DNA from: Terrimesophilobacter sp038243605
Lineage (GTDB): Bacteria; Actinomycetota; Actinomycetes; Actinomycetales; Microbacteriaceae
Assembly (NCBI GenBank): GCA_038243605.1
Contig: JBBSQX010000006.1
Span: 62,001 to 126,000 of the forward strand
DNA length: 64,000 nt
Direction: 5' to 3'
Under the pieces are notes generated by a model. It was not told where the DNA came from. It saw only the letters and a list, made by a program, of their open reading frames with translations, and did no database searches. The translations under genes were made by a program, and so were the position numbers. Every line of letters starts with the position of its first letter. Position 1 is the first letter of the stretch. This document shows positions 41,373 through 49,064 of this stretch, piece by piece.

Positions 41373-42452
41373 GTGACCACACTCGGCGATCTTCCCCTCC
41401 GTGATGACCTGCGTGGATTGTCGCCGTACGGCGCCCCGCAGAAGACCGTGCGCATTGCTCTGAACGTGAACGAGAACACGCATCCGATTCCGGAGGCAGT
41501 CGCCCTCGATATTGCAGCCTCGCTTGCCGAAGCCGTGTTGAGCCTCAACAGGTACCCGGACCGAGAGTTCACCGAACTCCGAGAGAGTCTCGCCGGTTAT
41601 CTTGGCGCTGGCGTCACGACGGAACAAATCTGGGCTGCCAACGGCTCCAACGAAGTGCTCCAGCAAATGTTTCAGGCATTCGGTGGCCCGGGGCGAAGTG
41701 TCCTTGGCTTTGAGCCCACCTATTCGATGTACCAGATTCTGTCGCGTGGAACAGCTACGAGGTGGATCAGTGGTGTTCGTGACGACGGATTTCTGCTCTC
41801 GACGAGCACGGCGGTTCGTCAGGTTGAGGAGCACTCACCTGACATTGTGCTGTTGTGTTCCCCCAATAACCCCACCGGTACTCCACTGACCTTAGACACC
41901 ATTGCGGCGGTCTACGAGGCAACTGACGGAATAGTGGTGGTGGATGAGGCTTACGCCGAGTTTGCTGCTCCGGGTACCCCCTCGGCAGTCACTCTTCTGC
42001 CGGGGCGCGAACGACTCTTGGTGAGCCGCTCGATGAGTAAAGCGTTTGCTTTTGCGGGAGTTCGACTCGGGTACCTTGCGGCCGACCCCGCGGTCATTGA
42101 TGCCCTGCGACTTGTTCGCTTGCCGTACCATTTGTCTGCGCTGACGCAGGCGGCGGCGTTGGCGGCGCTACGGCACTCTCGCGAGTTGCTCGAATCAGTG
42201 GTCGATATCATCGTTCAGCGCGACAGGCTGGTGGAGGCTCTTCCCGGGCTCGGCTTTCCGACACTTCCGTCGGCGACAAACTTTGTGCTCTTTGGTGGCG
42301 TGCCCGAACCAGCGTGGTTGTTTGATCAGCTCCTTGAGCGCGACATACTGATTCGTGATGTAGGTATCCCCGGTCACCTGCGTGTAACGGCAGGCACTGA
42401 GAAGGAGACAAGCGAGTTTCTCGCGGCGCTCGCGGATGTCTTCGGTCGGTAG
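41373..42452 (+). CDS. hisC: Histidinol-phosphate aminotransferase
   Basis: The 359-residue fold-type I PLP enzyme has LNVNENTHPIP near the N-terminus, CSPNNPTGTPL, VVDEAYAEF and the PLP lysine in SRSMSKAFAFAGVRLGY. It makes histidinol phosphate from imidazole acetol phosphate. The GTG start fits a leaderless transcript. hisD, which usually precedes hisC, is absent; the lexA/LysM pair is upstream instead. The TAG stop is part of the predicted hisB -10 element. Confidence 0.95.
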   Translation: MTTLGDLPLRDDLRGLSPYGAPQKTVRIALNVNENTHPIPEAVALDIAASLAEAVLSLNRYPDREFTELRESLAGYLGAGVTTEQIWAANGSNEVLQQMFQAFGGPGRSVLGFEPTYSMYQILSRGTATRWISGVRDDGFLLSTSTAVRQVEEHSPDIVLLCSPNNPTGTPLTLDTIAAVYEATDGIVVVDEAYAEFAAPGTPSAVTLLPGRERLLVSRSMSKAFAFAGVRLGYLAADPAVIDALRLVRLPYHLSALTQAAALAALRHSRELLESVVDIIVQRDRLVEALPGLGFPTLPSATNFVLFGGVPEPAWLFDQLLERDILIRDVGIPGHLRVTAGTEKETSEFLAALADVFGR

Positions 42453-42455
42453 GCT
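42450..42455 (+). promoter_or_regulatory. -10 hexamer TAGGCT of hisB, overlapping the hisC stop codon
   Basis: The hisC stop TAG forms the first half of TAGGCT. Six bases later comes the hisB ATG, so +1 falls on the A. There is no ribosome binding site, which supports a leaderless internal promoter. Confidence 0.5.
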
Positions 42456-42461
42456 TGAACC

Positions 42462-43067
42462 ATGACACGCAAGCGCACAGCCGAGCTTCGCAGGGAGACG
42501 AGCGAATCGAGCATAGAACTCTCTCTCGACCTTGACGGCACTGGTACCTCTGACATTTCCACGACGGTGCCCTTCTTCGACCACATGCTCACCGCGTTCT
42601 CGCGTCATTCGCTCATCGACCTCACGGTGCGCGCATCCGGCGACACCGAGATCGATGTCCACCACACGGTAGAAGATACGGCGATTCTGCTGGGTAGCGC
42701 CATCAAGGCTGCCCTCGGTGACAAGGTAGGAATTTCGCGATTCGGTGACGCACTTGTTCCACTCGATGAGGCGCTCGTTCAAGCTGTTGTCGATGTTTCT
42801 GGCCGCCCATACCTTGTGCACTCTGGCGAGCCGGCCGGATTCGAGTACCACCTCATTGGTGGTCATTTCACGGGGTCGATGGTGCGTCACGTTTTTGAGG
42901 CTTTGACGTTCAATGCGGGGCTCACGGTGCACGTCACGGTCCTCGCTGGCAGGGACCCACACCACATTGCAGAGGCGGAGTTCAAGGCGTTCGCCCGAGC
43001 GCTCCGTCATGCTGTAGCTCGCGACGCACGCGTGACGGGGATCCCTTCAACGAAGGGTGCGCTGTAG
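42462..43067 (+). CDS. hisB: Imidazoleglycerol-phosphate dehydratase
   Basis: The 201-residue monofunctional HisB has the metal-binding motifs FFDHMLTAFSRHS, DVHHTVEDTAILLG and, near the end, DPHHIAEAEFKAFARALR. It dehydrates imidazole glycerol phosphate. It lies ten bases after hisC and two bases before hisH. Confidence 0.96.
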   Translation: MTRKRTAELRRETSESSIELSLDLDGTGTSDISTTVPFFDHMLTAFSRHSLIDLTVRASGDTEIDVHHTVEDTAILLGSAIKAALGDKVGISRFGDALVPLDEALVQAVVDVSGRPYLVHSGEPAGFEYHLIGGHFTGSMVRHVFEALTFNAGLTVHVTVLAGRDPHHIAEAEFKAFARALRHAVARDARVTGIPSTKGAL

Positions 43068-43069
43068 GA

Positions 43070-43711
43070 GTGCGTGGACCATCTGTGGTCGTTCTCGACT
43101 ACGGGAGCGGAAACGTGCACTCCGCAGCGAAAGCACTCGAGGCTGTGGGGGCTAATGTGACGCTGACAGCAGACCCCAATCGCGTGGCGGCTGCAGCGGG
43201 GCTCCTCGTCCCGGGAGTGGGTGCATTCCCCGCCGTAATGTCGGCGCTGAACGAGGTGCGTGGCCCCGAGCTCATCGACCGGCGACTTGCCGGTGGGCGC
43301 GCTGTGCTGGGTATTTGTGTTGGTATGCAGGTGATGTTCGAACACGGTGTCGAGCATGGGGTGCAAACGGGGGGGCTTGGCCAGTGGCCCGGCACCGTGA
43401 CCACTCTAGATTCACCCGTTTTGCCTCACATCGGTTGGAATACCGTTGAACCGCCAGAAGATTCACTCTTGTTTGACGGCATCCGCGAGGAGCGATTCTA
43501 TTTCGTGCACTCATTTGCGGCCCAGAGTTGGGATCTGCCTGCGGACGGCCCCCTGGTGGCTCCACGAGTTACCTGGGCGAGCCATGGCAGTCGCTTTCTT
43601 GCCGCTGTCGAAAATGGACCGCTGTCGGCCACCCAGTTCCACCCCGAAAAGTCGGGGACTGCCGGTCTGAAATTACTTGCTAATTGGGTGGCGGCACTTG
43701 CCCGTGACTAG
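43070..43711 (+). CDS. hisH: Imidazole glycerol phosphate synthase, glutaminase subunit
   Basis: This class I glutamine amidotransferase of 213 residues has the nucleophile motif GICVGMQ and the His/Glu pair in TQFHPEKS. It supplies ammonia to HisF, which is not encoded in the window. The GTG at 43070 follows GTAGGA weakly. Continuous with hisB. Confidence 0.94.
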   Translation: MRGPSVVVLDYGSGNVHSAAKALEAVGANVTLTADPNRVAAAAGLLVPGVGAFPAVMSALNEVRGPELIDRRLAGGRAVLGICVGMQVMFEHGVEHGVQTGGLGQWPGTVTTLDSPVLPHIGWNTVEPPEDSLLFDGIREERFYFVHSFAAQSWDLPADGPLVAPRVTWASHGSRFLAAVENGPLSATQFHPEKSGTAGLKLLANWVAALARD

Positions 43712-43747
43712 TATCTGAACCCTGTCCCGAATCTGAAAATGGCCATC

Positions 43748-44494
43748 ATGAGTGACTTTAATAGAACCCCACGACTCGTCCTTCTGCCCGCGGTTGACGT
43801 GGCGGGCGGCAAAGCAGTGCGGTTGACGCGTGGCGAAGCCGGAACCGAAACAAGTTACGGCGACCCGTTGGGTGCCGCGGCTGACTGGATCGATCAAGGT
43901 GCAGAGTGGATTCACCTCGTCGACTTGGATGCAGCGTTCGGCCGCGGAAATAACCACGCGACGATTAAGCGCGTGATAAAGCAGTCCAAGGGGGTCAACA
44001 TTGAGCTTTCTGGCGGCATCCGTGATGATGCGAGCCTGGAAGCAGCACTGGCTACGGGTGCCAAACGCATCAACTTGGGCACCGCAGCTCTGGAGAACCC
44101 CATGTGGACTGCGCATGTGATTGCTGAGTACGGGGAGGCAATTGCTATTGGGTTGGATGTACGTGGCACGACTCTCGCAGCGCGTGGGTGGACCAAAGAT
44201 GGAGGCGAACTTTTCGAGGTGCTTGACCGCCTCGAAGCTGCCGGATGCGCTCGCTACGTTGTCACCGATGTCACGAAAGATGGCACACTTCTTGGCCCGA
44301 ATATTGAGTTGCTCGCCTCGGTGATCAGCCGCACAGATAAGCCGGTTATCGCCTCCGGCGGAATATCGACGCTCGATGACATTGTGGCGCTGCGCGAACT
44401 TGTACCGCAGGGGCTCGAAGGGACAATTGTCGGCAAAGCGCTGTACACAAAAGCGTTTACGCTCGCTGAAGCGCTCGACGTCGCATCCGACTAA
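43748..44494 (+). CDS. hisA: Phosphoribosyl isomerase (HisA / bifunctional PriA type)
   Basis: The 248-residue TIM barrel has the two catalytic aspartates in LLPAVDVAGGKAVRL and VTDVTKDGT, plus the phosphate-binding IELSGGIRDD and VIASGGIST. Actinobacterial members (PriA) usually serve both histidine and tryptophan synthesis. ATG 43748 gives the family-typical start MSDFNRTPRLVLLPAVD; ATG 43739 would add three residues. No trpF or hisF is adjacent. Confidence 0.94.
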   Translation: MSDFNRTPRLVLLPAVDVAGGKAVRLTRGEAGTETSYGDPLGAAADWIDQGAEWIHLVDLDAAFGRGNNHATIKRVIKQSKGVNIELSGGIRDDASLEAALATGAKRINLGTAALENPMWTAHVIAEYGEAIAIGLDVRGTTLAARGWTKDGGELFEVLDRLEAAGCARYVVTDVTKDGTLLGPNIELLASVISRTDKPVIASGGISTLDDIVALRELVPQGLEGTIVGKALYTKAFTLAEALDVASD

Positions 44495-44505
44495 TCGGAG
44501 CCCGC

Positions 44506-45348
44506 ATGATCGACCCCTCGAACCTCACTGATTCTGCAGGACAGCCGTGGGCTGGGCGCCAGTTTGAGCCCAATGCGAATGCCGGCGACGACGGGAGTGC
44601 GCCCGCCGAACTCGTGGCAGAGATTGCGCGGTATCGGGCAGGCAAAGCCGAGGCGTCCGATGTTGTACGCATTTTTCGGGACTCGCGTTTATTGATTCCA
44701 CTTCTTGCTGTGCTGGGAGAGTCCGGGACCAACGCCCACGGGCGCATCGTTGACAAGAGTCAGGAGCTTTCCATCGTGACGGTGGAGGGGCCAGACGGCC
44801 GCACGGTGCTTCCCGTGTTCAGCTCTGTTGCGGCAATGAGTGCATGGAATCCGGTTGCCAGACCCGTGCCCGCCTCCGGTCCACGTGTGGCGGTGGCCGC
44901 TGTGAGCGAGGGCACTGAAGTTGTGGTGCTAGACCCCATGTCGGAGACGGAGTTTGCGATTCGTCGGCCCGCGCTGTGGGCGATGGCGCAGGAGCGAGAG
45001 TGGATTCCGGGTCACCTTGACGCAGATGTTGTGCAAGCTTTCGTTAACACTGTGGTCGATGAGTCGGCGGTGTTGGAAGTTACGTTATCTGCGGGAGATC
45101 TGGATGGCCGTTTGCGCGGACCAGAGCTGATGATCCATTTACTACTAGCGGATGGCCTCGCCGAAGTCGAGGTGAGTGGTCTTGTGAACCGCCTCACCGA
45201 GAGGTGGTCGAACGACGAGATCATCGCTGAGCGTGTCGACTCGATAGGCGTCGCGCTTCACTCTGTCGATGCTGCACCTGTGGAGGAAGATCGTGCGGAT
45301 GGTGGATCGCCGGAGGCGAGTCGTGCAGCTGATATACCTACTGAGTAG
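44506..45348 (+). CDS. SseB-family protein
   Basis: The 280-residue protein contains an SseB N-terminal-like domain (SRLLIPLLAVLGE, TVLPVFSSVAAMSAW, RPALWAMAQEREWIPG). It is regularly found downstream of hisA in this group. Its molecular role is unknown. The C-terminal 30 residues are acidic and low complexity. GGAG lies seven bases before the ATG. It is convergent with the DUF1844 gene at 16 bases. Confidence 0.85.
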   Translation: MIDPSNLTDSAGQPWAGRQFEPNANAGDDGSAPAELVAEIARYRAGKAEASDVVRIFRDSRLLIPLLAVLGESGTNAHGRIVDKSQELSIVTVEGPDGRTVLPVFSSVAAMSAWNPVARPVPASGPRVAVAAVSEGTEVVVLDPMSETEFAIRRPALWAMAQEREWIPGHLDADVVQAFVNTVVDESAVLEVTLSAGDLDGRLRGPELMIHLLLADGLAEVEVSGLVNRLTERWSNDEIIAERVDSIGVALHSVDAAPVEEDRADGGSPEASRAADIPTE

Positions 45349-45364
45349 GCCTGCCTCTTAGCGT

Positions 45365-45703
45365 TCAGTTGACGGGACCGGTGTACTTTTCACCAGGGCC
45401 CTGGCCGGGCGCATCTGGGTAGGTGCACGCTTCGCGGAAGGCGAGCTGCACTGAACGCAGGCCGTCTCGCAGGGGAGCGGCATGGTGGTTTCCAATTTCT
45501 GGCGCCGCCGCTGTGACAAGACCAGCGAGCGCATTGATGAGTTTGCGTGCCTCATCGAGGTCGATATCGGCCTCTGGATCATCGGCCAGGCCACATTTAA
45601 TCGCCGCGGCGCTGAGCAGGTGCACCGCGACAGTGTTGATGAGTTCGACGGCGGGTACCTCTGAGATGTCACGCGCTTCTTTTTCTCCTGCTGGCTCGCT
45701 CAT
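45365..45703 (-). CDS. DUF1844 family protein
   Basis: The 112-residue acidic protein has the DUF1844 core (VELINTVAVHLLSAAAIKCG, then DLDEARKLINALAGLV). It is commonly encoded divergently from infC in actinobacteria. Function unknown. GAGGAATG precedes the ATG on the minus strand. Confidence 0.87.
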   Translation of the reverse strand: MSEPAGEKEARDISEVPAVELINTVAVHLLSAAAIKCGLADDPEADIDLDEARKLINALAGLVTAAAPEIGNHHAAPLRDGLRSVQLAFREACTYPDAPGQGPGEKYTGPVN

Positions 45704-45718
45704 CGTTCATTCCTCTGT

Positions 45719-45724
45719 TAGACT
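45719..45724 (+). promoter_or_regulatory. -10 hexamer TAGACT of the infC operon
   Basis: TAGACT predicts transcription from about 45731, where the first strong hairpin of the infC leader begins a few bases later. The same hexamer is used in the predicted promoter of the rRNA methylase at 47345. Confidence 0.45.
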
Positions 45725-45730
45725 CATGCG

Positions 45731-45974
45731 GGTTCTGGGGCCTTTATTGGCTCCCAGTGCGAAAGTGGAGATTCTCCCACCCGCGACCGCTTCTTCAAGG
45801 TTACCGGGTTGTAGGCGCCCCGCTGTCACAGCGTCATCGTGATGGTAGACAAGGGCGCTGTGTTGATGATGTCGTGTGTAAGCGCGACGATTAACAGGTG
45901 ACTTTCTTCTCTCGCCGATCTGATGGCATCCGCCGTCTGACCGAGCATCTTAACTAAGAACAGAGGAGCTACCT
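45731..45974 (+). promoter_or_regulatory. Structured 5' leader of infC-rpmI-rplT
   Basis: The predicted transcript has a leader of about 244 bases with no gene. It opens with a hairpin (45735-45757, CTGGGGCC with GGCTCCCAG, one bulge) and a second (45765-45780, GTGGAG with CTCCCAC, one bulge). Leaders of this operon in other bacteria are autoregulatory L20- or IF3-binding structures. Whether this one follows such a model cannot be told here. It ends in the strong ribosome binding site AGAGGAG at 45962-45968. Confidence 0.5.
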
Positions 45975-46613
45975 ATCAGCGATCCCCGTACGAATGACCG
46001 CATCCGCGTGCCAGAGGTTCGCCTCGTTGGCCCGAGCGGTGAGCAGGTCGGCGTCGTTAAGATCGAGGTTGCACTGCGACTTGCGCAGGAAGCAGACCTC
46101 GACCTCGTCGAGGTCGCACCAAACTCCAAGCCGCCCGTAGCCAAAATCATGGATTACGGAAAGTTCAAGTACGAAGAAGCGCAGAAGGCTAAAGAGGCCA
46201 GGCGCAACCAGACGAACACGATCCTCAAGGAGGTTCGTTTCCGTCTCAAGATTGATACGCACGACTACGAAACCAAGCGCAAGCGCGCGGAAGGATTCCT
46301 GCAGGGTGGCGACAAGGTCAAAGCCATGATCCTGTTCCGTGGTCGTGAGCAGTCGCGTCCAGATCAGGGCGTGCGATTGCTCAAAAAACTTTCCGAGGAT
46401 CTCGCTGAGTCCGGTTCCGTCGAGTCAAATCCGACTATCGACGGCCGAAACATGGTGATGGTCATTGGACCGCACAAGACCAAGGCGGTGGCGAAGGCAG
46501 AATCCGACGCCCGCCGTGCCGCAGCTAAGCCGAGCCGCACACGTGGCGAAGATTCGGCAGACGATGCAGCGCCACACGAGAACGAAAGCAAGGAAGAGGA
46601 AAAGGATGCCTAA
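45975..46613 (+). CDS. infC: Translation initiation factor IF-3, ATC start codon
   Basis: IF-3 checks start codons and prevents premature 70S assembly. The 212-residue protein has the N-domain (RVPEVRLVGPSGEQVG, IMDYGKFKYEE), the linker and the C-domain (KVKAMILFRGREQ), then a charged ~45-residue tail. No ATG, GTG or TTG fits the complete N-terminus: the first is a GTG at 46008 inside the conserved domain. An ATC at 45975 sits six bases after AGAGGAG and gives ISDPRTNDRIRVPEVR, as in relatives. Non-canonical starts (ATT in E. coli) are known to mediate infC autoregulation. The end overlaps rpmI by eight bases. Confidence 0.93.
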   Translation: MSDPRTNDRIRVPEVRLVGPSGEQVGVVKIEVALRLAQEADLDLVEVAPNSKPPVAKIMDYGKFKYEEAQKAKEARRNQTNTILKEVRFRLKIDTHDYETKRKRAEGFLQGGDKVKAMILFRGREQSRPDQGVRLLKKLSEDLAESGSVESNPTIDGRNMVMVIGPHKTKAVAKAESDARRAAAKPSRTRGEDSADDAAPHENESKEEEKDA

Positions 46614-46800
46614 GCAGAAGACCCACTCAGGGGCGAAAAAGCGCTTCAAAATTACTGGTAGCGGCAAGATCATGAAGCAGCAGGCTGGCATGCGACACAA
46701 CCTTGAGGTCAAGTCGGGCCAGCGCAAGCGTCGCCTGAACCAGGACGAGCCGGTCGCCAAGGCCAACGTCAAGAACATCAAGAAGCTTCTCGGCCGCTGA
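46606..46800 (+). CDS. rpmI: 50S ribosomal protein L35
   Basis: The 64-residue basic protein starts MPKQKTHSGAKKRFKITGSG, diagnostic for bL35. It overlaps the infC stop and is preceded by AAAGGA within infC. It is followed by rplT after 27 bases, the standard operon order. Confidence 0.98.
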   Translation: MPKQKTHSGAKKRFKITGSGKIMKQQAGMRHNLEVKSGQRKRRLNQDEPVAKANVKNIKKLLGR

Positions 46801-46827
46801 GCCGCGAGACGTAAGGGATAACAGGAA

Positions 46828-47214
46828 ATGGCAAGAGTAAAGCGGGCGGTCAACGCCCACAAGAAGCGTCGGGTAATTCTCGAGCGCGCATCCGGTTACC
46901 GTGGGCAGCGCTCGCGTCTCTACCGCAAAGCAAAAGAGCAGGTCACGCACTCGCTCGTATACGCGTACCGTGACCGCCGTGCGCGCAAGGGTGACTTCCG
47001 TCGCTTGTGGATCCAGCGCATCAACGCTGCGGCTCGTGAGAACGGTATGACGTACAACCGTCTCGTCCAGGGAATGAACCTGGCGGGCATCGAGGTTGAC
47101 CGTCGTATCCTCGCCGAGCTTGCGGTAAGCGAGCCTGCCACCTTCGCGGCGATTGTTGCGACGGCAAAGGCTGCGTTGCCTAAGGATGTCAACGCGCCAA
47201 AGGCTGCTGCGTAA
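46828..47214 (+). CDS. rplT: 50S ribosomal protein L20
   Basis: The 128-residue protein (ARVKRAVNAHKKRRVILERA, GYRGQRSRLYRKAKEQ) is bL20, an early assembly protein and, in some bacteria, repressor of this operon. The C-terminus is slightly extended with an Ala/Pro/Lys tail. No strong terminator directly follows; a hairpin without T-run lies at 47250-47271 and a perfect one with T-run lies inside the next gene. Confidence 0.98.
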   Translation: MARVKRAVNAHKKRRVILERASGYRGQRSRLYRKAKEQVTHSLVYAYRDRRARKGDFRRLWIQRINAAARENGMTYNRLVQGMNLAGIEVDRRILAELAVSEPATFAAIVATAKAALPKDVNAPKAAA

Positions 47215-47344
47215 CTATTACCGTTCCCTGAGCTCGCGGCACAGAGTCTCGAAGGCCATTTCTTGCCTTCGTGTTCCGCCAGCGCCGATCGTCGTCTCGA
47301 CGCTCGTGCGAGGCAACTGTCTCGAAGGGGGCCAACATGCCCTT

Positions 47345-47350
47345 TAGACT
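47345..47350 (+). promoter_or_regulatory. -10 hexamer TAGACT, leaderless promoter of the rRNA methylase
   Basis: TAGACT is followed by six bases and the ATG at 47357, so +1 falls on the A. No ribosome binding site is present. Confidence 0.5.
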
Positions 47351-47356
47351 GAGGGC

Positions 47357-48178
47357 ATGATCGACAACCCGCGTTCCCCACAGGTCCGGGCCGTCACCAA
47401 GCTTCACAAGAGAGAGGCCCGGTCATCGACCGGGCTTTTTCTCTTGGAGGGCCCTCAGGCGGTCGCCGAAGCACTCACCTATCGCGCAGAGCTTGTGGTG
47501 GAGCTTTATGGCACCCCGACCGCGCTGGAGCGTTACCCCGACATTTCGGCTGCGGCAATAGGTGCCGGAGTCGATGTGGAGTTCGTCACCGAGCAGGTAC
47601 TTGACGCCATGGCCGACACTGTGACGCCGCAGGGAATCGTGGCGGTGTGCCACCAATTTCCTACATCAGTGAAGGAAATCTTCCGGATGGATAGCACGGG
47701 GAATGGCCCGAAAATTGTCGCCATCCTTGAAGAAGTCAGAGATCCAGGTAACGCGGGAACAATTATTCGTGCTGCGGATGCGGCCGGGGCAGACGCGGTA
47801 ATTTTGTGCGGCCGCAGCGTCGACCTGTACAACCCGAAGGTCGTGCGGTCGTCGACCGGATCAATTTTTCATATTTCCATCGCGGTTGATGTTGAACTTA
47901 ACACGGTGCTTGAGAAGGCACGTGGCGCTGGACTCCAGATTTTGGCAGCAGATATTAAGGGTGACGATCTCCTGGCTGTGCGCGGTGAAGGCGCCCTCGC
48001 GCAACCGACGGCGTGGCTGTTCGGCAACGAGGCTCGTGGCCTTTCGGATGAGCAGCTTCAACTCGTTGACCGCGTCGTTCGCGTGCCCATTTACGGCAAA
48101 GCGGAATCGATGAATCTTGCGACTGCGGCATCCGTCTGCCTCTACGAGTCTGCTTTTGCACAGCGCGAACTGGAATAG
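47357..48178 (+). CDS. TrmH/SpoU-family RNA 2'-O-methyltransferase
   Basis: The 273-residue protein has the substrate-binding N-terminal domain (TGLFLLEGPQAVAEAL) and the knotted SPOUT catalytic domain with ILEEVRDPGNAGTIIRAADA, WLFGNEARGL and IYGKAESMNLATAASV. It methylates ribose in rRNA or tRNA and is the common neighbour of rplT and pheS. A perfect hairpin with five T residues lies 60 bases into the coding sequence. The ATG is preceded by a leaderless-type -10. Confidence 0.92.
   Translation: MIDNPRSPQVRAVTKLHKREARSSTGLFLLEGPQAVAEALTYRAELVVELYGTPTALERYPDISAAAIGAGVDVEFVTEQVLDAMADTVTPQGIVAVCHQFPTSVKEIFRMDSTGNGPKIVAILEEVRDPGNAGTIIRAADAAGADAVILCGRSVDLYNPKVVRSSTGSIFHISIAVDVELNTVLEKARGAGLQILAADIKGDDLLAVRGEGALAQPTAWLFGNEARGLSDEQLQLVDRVVRVPIYGKAESMNLATAASVCLYESAFAQRELE
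47417..47440 (+). terminator. Perfect intrinsic-terminator structure inside the methylase coding region
   Basis: GCCCGGTC (47417-47424) pairs exactly with GACCGGGC (47428-47435) across a three-base loop and is followed by TTTTT. It encodes part of ARSSTGLFL in the methylase. It is about 200 bases after rplT, so it could end the infC operon or attenuate the methylase message. Coincidence with a conserved protein motif is possible. Confidence 0.6.
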
Positions 48179-48274
48179 GCAAAAGCCCCGTATTTTCAGG
48201 GTCACGTGTCACGTATCCATTACGACCTTGCCAAGAGTTTGGCCGTTCCTGTCAGCATATGAAAGTCTGTGTTG

Positions 48275-49030
48275 ATGGAGCCCTCACACAGCGGTGAACC
48301 CCTTGTCGTCATCACGAACGTCAATAAGAACTTTGGTGACCTTCACGTTTTGAAAGACATCTCAACGACCGTCGGTCGCGGTGAGGTCGTTGTGGTGATC
48401 GGGCCGAGTGGCTCTGGCAAGTCCACCCTCTGTCGCGCGATCAATCGGCTAGAGACCATCGACAACGGCTCGATCACTATTGATGGCGTGCCGCTGCCAG
48501 AAGAAGGTAGGGGGCTTGCGAAGCTTCGTGCCGATGTTGGCATGGTGTTCCAGTCCTTTAACCTCTTCGCACACAAGACGGTTCTAGAGAACGTTACGCT
48601 CGGCCCTCGCAAGGTTCGCGGTCAGTCAAAGGCCGACGCCGACAAGCACGCGATGGAACTGCTCGATCGTGTGGGCGTTGCTAATCAGGCCTCAAAAATG
48701 CCGTCGCAGTTGTCTGGCGGTCAACAGCAGCGTGTTGCTATCGCACGCGTTCTTGCCATGGATCCAAAGCTGATTCTGCTCGATGAGCCCACATCGGCCC
48801 TCGACCCGGAGATGATCTCTGAGGTTCTGGATGTCATGGTGCAGCTCGCTGAAGAAGGCATGACCATGGTCGTTGTGACGCACGAGATGGGCTTTGCTCG
48901 CAAGGCGGCCGACCGCGTGCTATTCATGGCAGACGGCGAGATCGTCGAAGAGGCGACTCCCGAGAAGTTTTTCACTGACCCCCAAAGCCCGAGAGCGAAG
49001 GACTTCCTCTCAAAAATCCTTACTCACTAA
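48275..49030 (+). CDS. gluA: Amino-acid ABC transporter ATP-binding protein (glutamate type)
   Basis: The 251-residue ATPase has Walker A GPSGSGKST, the signature LSGGQQQRVAIARVLA and Walker B LILLDEPTSALDPEM, close to GlnQ/GluA. It energises polar amino-acid uptake with the next three genes. ATG 48275 is chosen; GTG 48269 and TTG 48272 are in frame and no ribosome binding site decides. The order ATPase, binding protein, two permeases equals C. glutamicum gluABCD. Confidence 0.92.
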   Translation: MEPSHSGEPLVVITNVNKNFGDLHVLKDISTTVGRGEVVVVIGPSGSGKSTLCRAINRLETIDNGSITIDGVPLPEEGRGLAKLRADVGMVFQSFNLFAHKTVLENVTLGPRKVRGQSKADADKHAMELLDRVGVANQASKMPSQLSGGQQQRVAIARVLAMDPKLILLDEPTSALDPEMISEVLDVMVQLAEEGMTMVVVTHEMGFARKAADRVLFMADGEIVEEATPEKFFTDPQSPRAKDFLSKILTH

Positions 49031-49064
49031 CTAGCGGGTAAGTAACCACAGCAAGGAGAGACAC

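Noticed and set aside
47250..47271. Hairpin CGAAGGC/GCCTTCG as the rplT terminator.
   Set aside because: The 7-bp stem is perfect but no T-run follows; it may matter, but the evidence is too weak for a feature call.
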